5,917 nucleotides of DNA from an uncultured Pyrinomonas sp. (GTDB lineage: Bacteria; Acidobacteriota; Blastocatellia; Pyrinomonadales; Pyrinomonadaceae), in NCBI GenBank assembly GCA_937135995.1, contig CAKZOF010000078.1, positions 1 to 5,917 of the forward strand, read 5' to 3'. Of the stretch, positions 1 to 5,264 are shown one piece after another. Within the stretch, counting starts at the first letter, position 1. The number at the start of each line of letters is the position of its first letter. The notes below the pieces were generated by a model. It had not been told where the DNA came from, did not search any database, and saw nothing but the letters and a program-made list of their open reading frames with translations. The position numbers and the translations under genes were made by a program.

Positions 1-70
1 CTATTTCGGCCTCGACTTCCGGCGAAAAGCTTTGGATCTCCTCTTCGATCTCTTTCGGTAAAGGGTTCAT
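1..70 (-). CDS. nuoE: NADH-quinone oxidoreductase subunit E, N-terminal fragment (cut by window edge)
   Basis: Only the first 23 codons are present; the gene runs off the low-coordinate end of the window. The peptide begins MNPLPKEIEEEI and continues SFSPEVEAEI, which resembles the 'FSPE.E..I' opening of NuoE, the 24 kDa subunit that carries a [2Fe-2S] cluster in the NADH-oxidising module of complex I. The start is well bounded: an in-frame TGA (74-76) lies one codon upstream of the ATG at 68-70. A second ATG at 75-77 is in another frame. No clear Shine-Dalgarno is visible. The cysteine ligands would lie outside the window, so the identification rests on the N-terminal motif and on position directly after nuoD, the usual order nuoA-B-C-D-E. 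The spacer from the nuoD stop is 59 bases. Confidence 0.8.
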   Translation of the reverse strand, partial: MNPLPKEIEEEIQSFSPEVEAEI

Positions 71-90
71 GGTTCATTCAGCGAGGCGAG

Positions 91-119
91 GGGGAAGTTC
101 ACGAACGTCCTGCTTCCCC
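91..119 (-). promoter_or_regulatory. Inverted repeat in the nuoD-nuoE spacer
   Basis: On the minus (mRNA) strand, GGGGAAG and CTTCCCC form a perfect 7-bp stem around a 15-base loop. The loop region also contains GTTCGTGAAC, which could form an alternative 4-bp hairpin. The element starts 11 bases after the nuoD stop and ends 20 bases before the nuoE ATG. There is no T-run after it, so it is unlikely to be an intrinsic terminator. It may be an mRNA-processing or stability element, or affect nuoE translation. The function is inferred; only the symmetry is seen. Confidence 0.45.
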
Positions 120-128
120 GAAACGCCC
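118..128 (-). repeat. Spacer repeat, copy 1 (after nuoD stop)
   Basis: The 11-mer GGGCGTTTCGG (minus strand) lies one base after the nuoD stop codon. An identical copy follows the nuoC stop at 1937-1947. Similarity extends on both sides with small gaps: GAT precedes both copies, and GGACG follows both within about 10 bases. The two copies bracket the uma2-nuoD pair. Confidence 0.5.
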
Positions 129-129
129 A

Positions 130-1350
130 TCATCTGTCGATCTCTCCGAGCACGATGTCGATCGAACCGATCACGGCGACCACGTCGGCGATCATCTCGC
201 CCGTGACCATATGCGGCAGCGCCGAAAGGTTCACAAAGCTCGGCGCGCGCACGTGCACGCGAGCCGGACGCGGTCCGCCGTCCGATTTGATGTAGAACCC
301 GAGTTCGCCCTTGGAGCCTTCGATCGCGTGGTAGACCTCACCGGGCGGCACGTTGAAGCCTTCGGCGATGATCAAGAAATGGTGGATGAGCGCATCCATG
401 TGCGTCTTCATCGCTTCGCGCTCGGGCAAGACCACCTTCGGCGCATCCGCTTTGACCGGACCGGGACGCAAGCGGTCGAGCGCTTGGCGGACGATCTTCA
501 ACGACTCTTCGAGTTCGCGCATCCGCACCATGTAGCGCGACCAAACATCGCCGCCGGTTTCGACCGGGATCTCGAAGTCGTAGGTCTCGTAACCCGAATA
601 CGGGTTCGTTTTGCGCACGTCGATCTTGACGCCGCTTCCGCGAAGCGATGGGCCGGTGACGCCCCAGTCGATGGCATCTTCGGCGGAGATGACGCCGATC
701 CCTTGCGTGCGCTTTTGGAAGATCTTGTTTTCAGTCAACAGCGTGTGAAAATCGTCGAGCGCTTTGGGGAAAGTATCGAGAAATTGGCGCACGCGCCGCT
801 CGAACCCCGGCGGTAGATCCATCATCAAGCCGCCGACGCGGAAGTATGACGGCGTCAAACGCCCACCCGACGCCGCTTCGATCAAGTTCAGGATCTTCTC
901 GCGTTCGCGGAAAGCGTAGAAGAAGACCGACATCGCGCCGAGATCGAGCGCGTGCGTTCCCAACCAGACCATGTGCGAGGCGATGCGCTGCAGCTCGCAC
1001 ATCATCACGCGGATGATCTGCGCGCGTTCGGGGATCTCCAGTTGCAGAAGCTTTTCGATCGCCATCACGTAGCCCAAGTTGTTGCCGAGCGGATTCAAGT
1101 AATCCATCCGGTCCGTGATGACGATGCCTTGTTGGTATTTCTTGTACTCGAACAGCTTCTCCATCCCCGTGTGGAGATAGCCGATGTCGGGCACGCATTT
1201 GACGACCATCTCGCCGTCGAGCACCAACTCCAGACGCAACACGCCGTGCGTCGAAGGGTGCTGCGGACCCATCGAAAGGGTCATCTGCGTCTCGAGCGGA
1301 CGGTCGATGACTTCAAACTGCGGCGGAATGTTCCCAACGGTCGTGCTCAT
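130..1350 (-). CDS. nuoD: NADH-quinone oxidoreductase subunit D (49 kDa subunit)
   Basis: NuoD is the peripheral-arm subunit that, with NuoB, forms the quinone-reduction chamber of complex I on the cytoplasmic side of the membrane. The 406-residue product has the family's usual length for a NuoD not fused to NuoC. Visible signatures are GPQHPSTHGV (28-37), the 49 kDa signature LHTGMEKLFEYK (59-70), DRMDYLNPL (80-88), and the conserved C-terminus ending VLGEIDR. By alignment spacing, H35 and Y84 correspond to the quinone-headgroup His and Tyr known from the Thermus subunit (49 residues apart in both). The ATG at 1348-1350 is chosen because homology starts there; upstream extension in this frame only reads through the preceding gene antiparallel to its real frame. 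That ATG overlaps the stop of the uma2 gene as ATGA, and the region before it (TGTGAGCAAACG) has at best a weak Shine-Dalgarno, so translation is probably coupled to the upstream gene. Confidence 0.97.
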   Translation of the reverse strand: MSTTVGNIPPQFEVIDRPLETQMTLSMGPQHPSTHGVLRLELVLDGEMVVKCVPDIGYLHTGMEKLFEYKKYQQGIVITDRMDYLNPLGNNLGYVMAIEKLLQLEIPERAQIIRVMMCELQRIASHMVWLGTHALDLGAMSVFFYAFREREKILNLIEAASGGRLTPSYFRVGGLMMDLPPGFERRVRQFLDTFPKALDDFHTLLTENKIFQKRTQGIGVISAEDAIDWGVTGPSLRGSGVKIDVRKTNPYSGYETYDFEIPVETGGDVWSRYMVRMRELEESLKIVRQALDRLRPGPVKADAPKVVLPEREAMKTHMDALIHHFLIIAEGFNVPPGEVYHAIEGSKGELGFYIKSDGGPRPARVHVRAPSFVNLSALPHMVTGEMIADVVAVIGSIDIVLGEIDR

Positions 1351-1925
1351 CGTTTGCTCACAGAGAACTTGAAGATCTTCGCCACCGGCAGACTGAAACC
1401 GGGCAGCAAAGGCGATGTCACCTGCTCGCCTACGTCGCGCGTTTCGGCGAGCTTCAACCCTTCCGGTCCGAGACGGTAAACTTCCACGCGCAGGGCGAGC
1501 TGGTCCACGATCCAGCACTCCTTCACGCCGTGCGCGGCGTAGAGCTTGCGCTTCAACTCGCGATCGCGCCGCGCGTTCTGTTTGTCCGGCGAAAGTATCT
1601 CGATCACCAGATCCGGCGCGGCGATCAGCTCGCCATCTGGAGAGACGGCTTCATCGAACCGCTCCGCCGAGATGAGGACGATGTCGGGCTGCACCGCATC
1701 GTGTTCGCCGAAGATGACGCCCGGCTCCGGAACGACCACGCCGATCGGGTTCTCTTCGAGAAAGACGAAAAGTGGCCCGAGGATGTTTTTTAGCGACAGT
1801 TGATGGAAAAGGCGTGGCGCGCGCGACACGAATAGTTCGCCTCCGATCAGCTTATACCTGTTGCCGTCTTCCGGCAGAGCTTCGAGATCGGCGACCGTGA
1901 ACGATTGCGTCAGTTGCGTTGCCAT
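1347..1925 (-). CDS. Uma2-family protein (DUF820, PD-(D/E)XK nuclease-like fold), inserted in the nuo operon
   Basis: The 192-residue product is a complete Uma2-family protein. Recognisable parts are the N-terminal segment with LIGGELFVS (26-34), the VQPDIVLIS strand with D81 (78-86), PDLVIEILSP with E109 (104-113), the helix RELKRKLY with K125/K127, and GVKECWIVD (133-141). It ends with the family-typical LPGFSLPVAKIF. D81, E109 and a helix lysine are the expected acidic/lysine core of a PD-(D/E)XK fold, so the active site looks intact; the biochemical role of the family is unknown. Such genes occur in many copies in Cyanobacteria, Chloroflexota, Acidobacteriota and similar genomes, and are not known to be complex I subunits. 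The ATG at 1923-1925 has a good Shine-Dalgarno (GGAGAGG, 6 bases upstream). It lies 30 bases after nuoC, and its TGA overlaps the nuoD ATG by 4 bases. It therefore sits on the same transcript and may help translate nuoD. I infer a late arrival in the operon, not a respiratory role. Confidence 0.93.
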   Translation of the reverse strand: MATQLTQSFTVADLEALPEDGNRYKLIGGELFVSRAPRLFHQLSLKNILGPLFVFLEENPIGVVVPEPGVIFGEHDAVQPDIVLISAERFDEAVSPDGELIAAPDLVIEILSPDKQNARRDRELKRKLYAAHGVKECWIVDQLALRVEVYRLGPEGLKLAETRDVGEQVTSPLLPGFSLPVAKIFKFSVSKR

Positions 1926-1926
1926 C

Positions 1927-1946
1927 GGCGTCCTCTCCGAAACGCC
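1927..1946 (-). promoter_or_regulatory. Small hairpin presenting the uma2 Shine-Dalgarno
   Basis: On the minus strand GGCGT and ACGCC form a 5-bp stem enclosing TTCGGAGAGG, so the Shine-Dalgarno GGAGAGG lies in the loop, and the stem ends one base before the uma2 ATG. The hairpin overlaps the spacer repeat. It might tune initiation of uma2, and through the ATGA overlap also nuoD. The stem is short, so this could be chance. Confidence 0.3.
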
Positions 1947-1947
1947 C
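1937..1947 (-). repeat. Spacer repeat, copy 2 (after nuoC stop)
   Basis: GGGCGTTTCGG (minus strand), identical to 118-128, lies 8 bases after the nuoC stop. The flanks are also similar: GAT(A) before, GA..GGACG after. This copy contributes to the spacer that carries the uma2 Shine-Dalgarno. Confidence 0.5.
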
Positions 1948-1955
1948 TATCGCGC

Positions 1956-2474
1956 CTACTTCAAGCTGTACGGTTCATAGCCGCGCAGCGGGAAATCCTT
2001 TCTCAACGGATGTCCTTGCCAATCTTCCGGCAAGAGGATGCGCCGCAGATCGGGGTGCCCATCGAAGATGATGCCGAACATGTCATAGGTTTCGCGCTCG
2101 TGCCAGTTGGCCGTGCGCCACACTACCGTCGCCGTCGGCACATGCACGTCGTCTTCGTTGAGCAAAACTTTCAGACGCAACCGGTGATAGCTCACCGTCG
2201 AGAAGAGATGGTAGTTGACCTCGAAGCGCGGTTCTGCTTCCGGCCCGCGATCGACGCCGCAGATGTCAACCAGCATGTTGAAGTCATATCCGGGCGTCGT
2301 CTTCAGGTAGCGGCAGAGTTCGATCAGGTGTTCGCGCGGGACGATGATGGTCGTCTCGCCAAGCGCTTCGCGCACTTCGCTGATCCATTCGGGATGCTCA
2401 CGCTTGAGCGCCGCTACCAGTTGCGCGAGCGGCAGCGGCGCGACTTTCTGCGCACTCTTCTGCTCTTCGGCCAT
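1956..2474 (-). CDS. nuoC: NADH-quinone oxidoreductase subunit C (30 kDa subunit)
   Basis: NuoC is a peripheral-arm subunit that packs against NuoD and NuoB and has no cofactor of its own. The 172-residue product is a standalone NuoC. The family signature is clear in HERETYDMFGI (125-135), followed by FDGHPDLRRILLPEDW (137-152) and GHPLRKDFPLRGYEPY (154-169), the conserved C-terminal end. The N-terminal 25 residues (MAEEQKSAQK...) are a variable leader. The ATG at 2472-2474 lies 26 bases after nuoB, with a weak ribosome site (GGGTGA). In many bacteria nuoD follows directly; here a Uma2-family gene intervenes. Confidence 0.96.
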   Translation of the reverse strand: MAEEQKSAQKVAPLPLAQLVAALKREHPEWISEVREALGETTIIVPREHLIELCRYLKTTPGYDFNMLVDICGVDRGPEAEPRFEVNYHLFSTVSYHRLRLKVLLNEDDVHVPTATVVWRTANWHERETYDMFGIIFDGHPDLRRILLPEDWQGHPLRKDFPLRGYEPYSLK

Positions 2475-2500
2475 TGATCACCCGTTCGTTTGAGTCTCGA

Positions 2501-3130
2501 TCATGAAGAGCGCCGCCGTTCGTGGCGCGACGCGATCGTGTAGGGACGCGATTCCGGTACGACGTTGGCCTCGCGCGTCGTCTCGTCCGTGACGGGCAGC
2601 GTGCCCGGCAAAACGGCGTGGCGCGATTCTTCCTCGGGCGCGTCCTTGCGGTCGCGCAACGATTCTTTCGCCACCTTCTCCTGCAACATCATGATGGCGT
2701 GCACGAGCATTTCAGGACGCGGCGGACAGCCCGGGATATACACATCCACGGGCACGATCTTGTCTACACCCTGCACGATGGCGTAGTTGTCGAAGACGCC
2801 GCCCGACGTGGCGCACGCGCCCATCGAAATGACCCACTTCGGCTCCGGCATCTGGTCGTAGATGCGGCGCAGCACGGGAGCCATCTTGCGCGAGACGCGC
2901 CCCGAGACGATCATCACGTCTGCCTGCCGCGGACTAGCACGGAAGACTTCGGCTCCGAACCGCGCCAGATCGTTGCGCGAACTCGTCGCGTTCATCATCT
3001 CGATGGCGCAACACGCGAGCCCAAAGGTCGCCGGCCAGAGGCTCGACTTGCGCGCCCAGTTGACCAGCGAATCGAGCCGCGTCGTCAGCACCTCCGGCAA
3101 CGACTCGGTCAAAATGTTCTCTAGGCCCAT
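2501..3130 (-). CDS. nuoB: NADH-quinone oxidoreductase subunit B (PSST/20 kDa subunit)
   Basis: NuoB carries the terminal [4Fe-4S] cluster N2, which passes electrons to quinone at the NuoB-NuoD interface. The 209-residue product shows the four cluster ligands: the tandem cysteines C40-C41 in [11 protein letters not shown]106 in [10 protein letters not shown], and C135 in [21 protein letters not shown] (76-85) and PKWVISMGA are also typical. The ATG at 3128-3130 gives the conserved start MGLENIL; a longer open frame reaches into nuoA but has no homology. Purine-rich GGGAGAG lies about 9 bases upstream. After about residue 155 there is a tail of some 55 residues, charged and proline-containing (DRKDAPEEE..., ending HERRRSS), outside the conserved core. 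It is probably disordered and lineage-specific. Confidence 0.97.
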   Translation of the reverse strand: MGLENILTESLPEVLTTRLDSLVNWARKSSLWPATFGLACCAIEMMNATSSRNDLARFGAEVFRASPRQADVMIVSGRVSRKMAPVLRRIYDQMPEPKWVISMGACATSGGVFDNYAIVQGVDKIVPVDVYIPGCPPRPEMLVHAIMMLQEKVAKESLRDRKDAPEEESRHAVLPGTLPVTDETTREANVVPESRPYTIASRHERRRSS

Positions 3131-3150
3131 CGTCCAACTCTCCCTTCCAT

Positions 3151-3168
3151 GATTCGCCGAAGCGAATC
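3151..3168 (-). promoter_or_regulatory. Stable stem-loop with cUUCGg tetraloop in the nuoA-nuoB spacer
   Basis: The minus strand reads GATTCGC-TTCG-GCGAATC, a perfect 7-bp stem closed by C-G around UUCG, the exceptionally stable cUUCGg tetraloop in RNA. The opposite strand would have a CGAA loop, so the stable form is specific to the nuo mRNA. It sits within the 52-base spacer, 14 bases after the nuoA stop and 20 bases before the nuoB ATG. No U-tract follows, so it is not a classical terminator. A role in mRNA stability, processing or setting the NuoA/NuoB ratio is inferred. Confidence 0.65.
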
Positions 3169-3182
3169 CGCCCTCGACCCGA

Positions 3183-3644
3183 TCAAGCGGCGCGTCGCAA
3201 CTCCCTGTCGGTTTGTTCCTCGAGAAGTTCGGCTTCAACCAGCGCCTCTTGCCGCGCCGTCTGACTCCAATCGAGGATGCCCTTCTTCCAGATGTAAACG
3301 AAGCCAACGAACAGCAGCGCGATGAAGAGCATCATCTCGACGTACATCAGCGTTCCCAACCCGAACTCCGGCCCGGAAAGACGCTTGAAGACCACCGCCC
3401 ACGGAACGAGAAAGATCAACTCGATGTCGAACAGCACGAAGATCATCGCGACCAAGTAGAACTTGACGGAAAAACGCTCGCGCGCGGAGCCGACCGGATC
3501 CTTGCCGCACTCGTAGGGCATGAGTTTGGTGGGCGTCCGCTTCTTCGGTCCAATTAATTGAGACAGAACGATTTGCGAGACGGCGAAGCCGGCCGCGACG
3601 ATGAACATCAAAAGGATCGGCAGATAGGCTTTCAGATCGAACAT
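3183..3644 (-). CDS. nuoA: NADH-quinone oxidoreductase subunit A
   Basis: NuoA is a small membrane subunit at the junction of the hydrophilic and membrane arms. The 153-residue product has three predicted membrane helices: about 8-30, 63-85 and 98-118. The conserved loop after helix 1 includes MPYECGKDP (42-50), [12 protein letters not shown] (52-63) and the helix 2 motif FVLFDIE (69-75) with D73 and E75. The ATG at 3642-3644 is preferred: GAGGG lies 5 bases upstream, and homology begins there. An in-frame TTG at 3654-3656 would start within that ribosome site. After helix 3 a charged tail (about 130-153, rich in E, R and L) extends past the length of compact NuoA proteins and may form a cytoplasmic helix. 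This is the first gene of the nuo cluster, about 60 bases downstream of a predicted promoter. Confidence 0.96.
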   Translation of the reverse strand: MFDLKAYLPILLMFIVAAGFAVSQIVLSQLIGPKKRTPTKLMPYECGKDPVGSARERFSVKFYLVAMIFVLFDIELIFLVPWAVVFKRLSGPEFGLGTLMYVEMMLFIALLFVGFVYIWKKGILDWSQTARQEALVEAELLEEQTDRELRRAA

Positions 3645-3700
3645 CGGTTCCCTCAACTCGAGCGGTGATCCCGACGACCTTGTTCGGAGTTTGAGAATCG

Positions 3701-3724
3701 TTGCACAAGTTCATCGTAGTGCAA
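3701..3724 (-). promoter_or_regulatory. Candidate operator: inverted repeat around the nuo -10 box and start site
   Basis: TTGCAC and GTGCAA are perfect 6-bp inverted half-sites separated by 12 bases, with centres 18 bp apart. One arm abuts the upstream edge of the -10 box; the other covers the expected +1. A dimeric regulator bound here would block RNA polymerase. The regulator is not identifiable from sequence. Confidence 0.4.
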
Positions 3725-3741
3725 CCCCCACCGAGTGTCAA
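3713..3741 (-). promoter_or_regulatory. Predicted sigma70-type promoter of the nuo operon
   Basis: On the minus strand a perfect -35 box TTGACA (3741-3736) is followed by a 17-base spacer and the -10 box TACGAT (3718-3713), which matches TATAAT at four positions including the key T, A and final T. The start site would be near 3705-3707, giving a leader of about 62 bases before the nuoA ATG. Its placement directly upstream of the first nuo gene supports it. Confidence 0.65.
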
Positions 3742-3772
3742 GCTGGTCATGAGCGGCCTTTTCGCGCGCTTT

Positions 3773-3804
3773 GCGGCTATAAATCAATGATTTTCAAGCG
3801 CCGC
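3773..3804. promoter_or_regulatory. AT-rich palindrome nested in a GC-rich inverted repeat
   Basis: AAATCA-A-TGATTT (3781-3793) is a perfect 13-base palindrome in an otherwise GC-rich area, flanked by GCGGC (3773-3777) and GCCGC (3800-3804). Its centre lies about 80 bases upstream of the predicted nuo start, a plausible activator position. TTTT follows on the plus strand only, where no gene precedes it, so it is not a terminator for the minus-strand genes. Confidence 0.35.
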
Positions 3805-3920
3805 TTTTCAGCGAGAGCTGGTTCGGAAGTGGCGTCGCGCAGCGAACGGGATTCGTCCGTTTTCGTCGTTTCAACCGGCGCGTGAGCAAAGCCGCCGCGT
3901 TGGCGGACAGCGGTTCCGCG

Positions 3921-3950
3921 GCTTGCGAGCAACCGGCGTTATCCGCAAGC
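3921..3950 (-). terminator. Possible hairpin terminator after the aminotransferase
   Basis: GCTTGCG and CGCAAGC form a perfect 7-bp stem with a 16-base loop, beginning 14 bases after the aminotransferase stop. No U-run follows on the minus strand, so an intrinsic terminator is doubtful. It may protect the 3' end or act with Rho. Confidence 0.3.
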
Positions 3951-3964
3951 GTCTGGGCGCGCCA

Positions 3965-5104
3965 TCAGCCGAGCACCTGTGCGATTCGGCTGATGCCTTC
4001 ATCGAGCGCCGCTTCGTGCGCGCAGAAGGAGAGGCGCAAGAACCCTTCTGCTTCCGCGCCGAAAGCGGAGCCGGGCACGGTAATGACGCCGCCGGCGAGC
4101 AGTTGTTCGGCGACCTCCGCCGAACGGCCACGGTCGCTTACATCGAGCATGGCGTAGAAGGCCCCTTCGGGAAGGACGGCACGGCGGCCCAAGCGCCGCG
4201 AAACGAGATCGAGCAGTAGGTCGCGACGCGCGCGAAAGGTCGCCCGAATCTGGCGGCGCGCTTCCTCCGCTTCTTCGGTCCATGCGGCCAGCGCCGCTTT
4301 TTGCGAGATGGTCGAAGCGCACGTCGTCACGTAGCCGTGGAGCACGAGGGCTGCGCGCACGACGTCGGGCGGGCCACAGAGCCAACCCAAACGCCACCCG
4401 GTCATGCTCAGCGCCTTGGACAAGCCGCCGATGACCACCGTGCGCGGATAGAGTTCCGCCAGCGAAGCGGGCCGTTCCGCGGTGTAGTACAGTTCGCGAT
4501 AGATCTCGTCGCTGATGACCCACGCGCCGAAATGGTCCAGCAGCTCGGCGATCTGCGCAAGCTCCGCCCGCGCCAGCACGCGGCCGGTCGGGTTCGACGG
4601 ACTGATAAGCACCGCGGCTTTGATCCGCCGATCCTGCAGGTGGCGGCGGAATTCCGCCGGATCGAAGGCGAAGTCGCTCGCGCTCGGCAGGCGGTAGAAG
4701 ACCGGCTCGCCGCCCGCCATGCGCACAATGGTCGGATAGGCGACGAAGCCGGGATCAGGCAGCAGCACGCGGTCGCCTTGGTCGACCAGTGTCATGAGCG
4801 CCAGATAGAGCGCTTCTTGCGAGCCAGCGGTGACGATCACTTGTTCTGGTGAAGTGATGAAGGGCGGGTAGTCGCGTGCGATCAACTCGCGCAGCGTCGC
4901 CAGTCCAGCGTGCGTCGTGTAACCGTTCTGCTCTTCGAGAACGACTCGCACCGCCGCGCGCCGTATGACGTCGGGCGTCGGAAGATCCGGTTCGCCGAGA
5001 CCGAGATTGATGCTACCTGCCGGCGCGCGATCGAAGAGCTGACGGATGGCGCTCTTCTGCGTGCCACGCAAACGGGCCGGCGGTTGGAAATCAGGCCACG
5101 GCAT
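3965..5104 (-). CDS. PLP-dependent class I/II aminotransferase (aspartate aminotransferase-like)
   Basis: This cytoplasmic fold-type I transaminase transfers an amino group between an amino acid and a 2-oxo acid using pyridoxal phosphate. The 379-residue product has the usual family length. Visible features are GLGEPDLPTPD (35-45), the cofactor phosphate-binding segment TAGSQEAL (92-99), SPSNPTG (168-174) with N171, SDEIYREL (198-205) with D199 and Y202, and the lysine motif GLSKALSMTGWRLG (227-240) with the Schiff-base lysine K230. The C-terminal FLRLSF has R357, the expected carboxylate-binding arginine. All key residues are present. The ATG at 5102-5104 is chosen because homology starts shortly after; an in-frame TTG at 5162-5164 would add 20 Arg-rich residues with no family match. 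The ribosome site is weak (GGAG about 14 bases upstream), so the start is less certain than the body. The substrate cannot be told. It lies 160 bases after osmC and has no evident functional tie to nuo. Confidence 0.92.
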   Translation of the reverse strand: MPWPDFQPPARLRGTQKSAIRQLFDRAPAGSINLGLGEPDLPTPDVIRRAAVRVVLEEQNGYTTHAGLATLRELIARDYPPFITSPEQVIVTAGSQEALYLALMTLVDQGDRVLLPDPGFVAYPTIVRMAGGEPVFYRLPSASDFAFDPAEFRRHLQDRRIKAAVLISPSNPTGRVLARAELAQIAELLDHFGAWVISDEIYRELYYTAERPASLAELYPRTVVIGGLSKALSMTGWRLGWLCGPPDVVRAALVLHGYVTTCASTISQKAALAAWTEEAEEARRQIRATFRARRDLLLDLVSRRLGRRAVLPEGAFYAMLDVSDRGRSAEVAEQLLAGGVITVPGSAFGAEAEGFLRLSFCAHEAALDEGISRIAQVLG

Positions 5105-5198
5105 ACGAGCTTGCCAAGGCTCCACGCTTCGTCGCGGTCGGTCGCGCCGCGCTCGAAACACCAAGGCTCAAAGAACCGACGCTCTGCGGTTCGATTAC

Positions 5199-5239
5199 GC
5201 GGAGCCTTCCGGCCACACGGAGCCGCTGGAAGGCTCCGC
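5199..5239 (-). terminator. Strong hairpin between osmC and the aminotransferase gene
   Basis: GCGGAGCCTTCC (5199-5210) and GGAAGGCTCCGC (5228-5239) form a perfect 12-bp stem around a 17-base loop. In the minus-strand transcript it starts 25 bases after the osmC stop. It is the longest perfect inverted repeat I found in the window. There is no T-run on either side, so it is not a canonical intrinsic terminator; partial termination, 3'-end protection or a REP-like element are alternatives. Confidence 0.55.
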
Positions 5240-5264
5240 AAGGTTGCGGCAACGAAGTCGCGCG

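Larger units (their letters stand above)
3645..3964. other. Intergenic control region between the aminotransferase and nuoA
   Basis: These 320 bases contain no convincing gene; a 64-codon plus-strand frame at 3691-3885 has no recognisable motif or ribosome site. The region holds the nuoA ribosome site, a sigma70-like promoter with an overlapping inverted repeat, an AT-rich palindrome at 3781-3793, and a GC-rich inverted repeat just after the aminotransferase stop. Stretch 3805-3900 shows nothing I can name. Confidence 0.7.

Noticed and set aside
1..77. Overlapping ATG at 75-77 as the start of the last gene
   Set aside because: It opens a different frame with no NuoE similarity; the ATG at 68-70 gives the NuoE-like peptide.
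1347..1955. Insertion sequence or transposon carrying the Uma2-like gene
   Set aside because: No transposase, no terminal inverted repeats, and the gene fits the operon spacing too closely; only the short spacer repeat hints at rearrangement.
1905..2477. Long plus-strand open frames opposite nuoC, nuoB (2522-3124), nuoD (211-816, 952-1479) and the aminotransferase (4301-4852)
   Set aside because: They are antisense to genes with clear family motifs, have Arg/His-rich compositions typical of mirror frames in GC-rich DNA, and show no domain I recognise.
3645..3656. TTG start four codons upstream of the nuoA ATG
   Set aside because: The TTG lies against the Shine-Dalgarno that serves the ATG at 3644.
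3691..3885. 64-codon plus-strand frame in the intergenic region
   Set aside because: No ribosome site, no recognisable motif, and it runs across the nuo promoter and palindrome on the other strand.
5105..5164. 20-residue N-terminal extension of the aminotransferase from a TTG
   Set aside because: Arg-rich, no family similarity, no ribosome site; the ATG at 5104 fits the family start.
5181..5206. tRNA T-loop-like sequence (GGTTCGATTAC within a short stem)
   Set aside because: No anticodon arm, D arm, acceptor stem or CCA end can be fitted around it; the sequence is part of the hairpin spacer after osmC.
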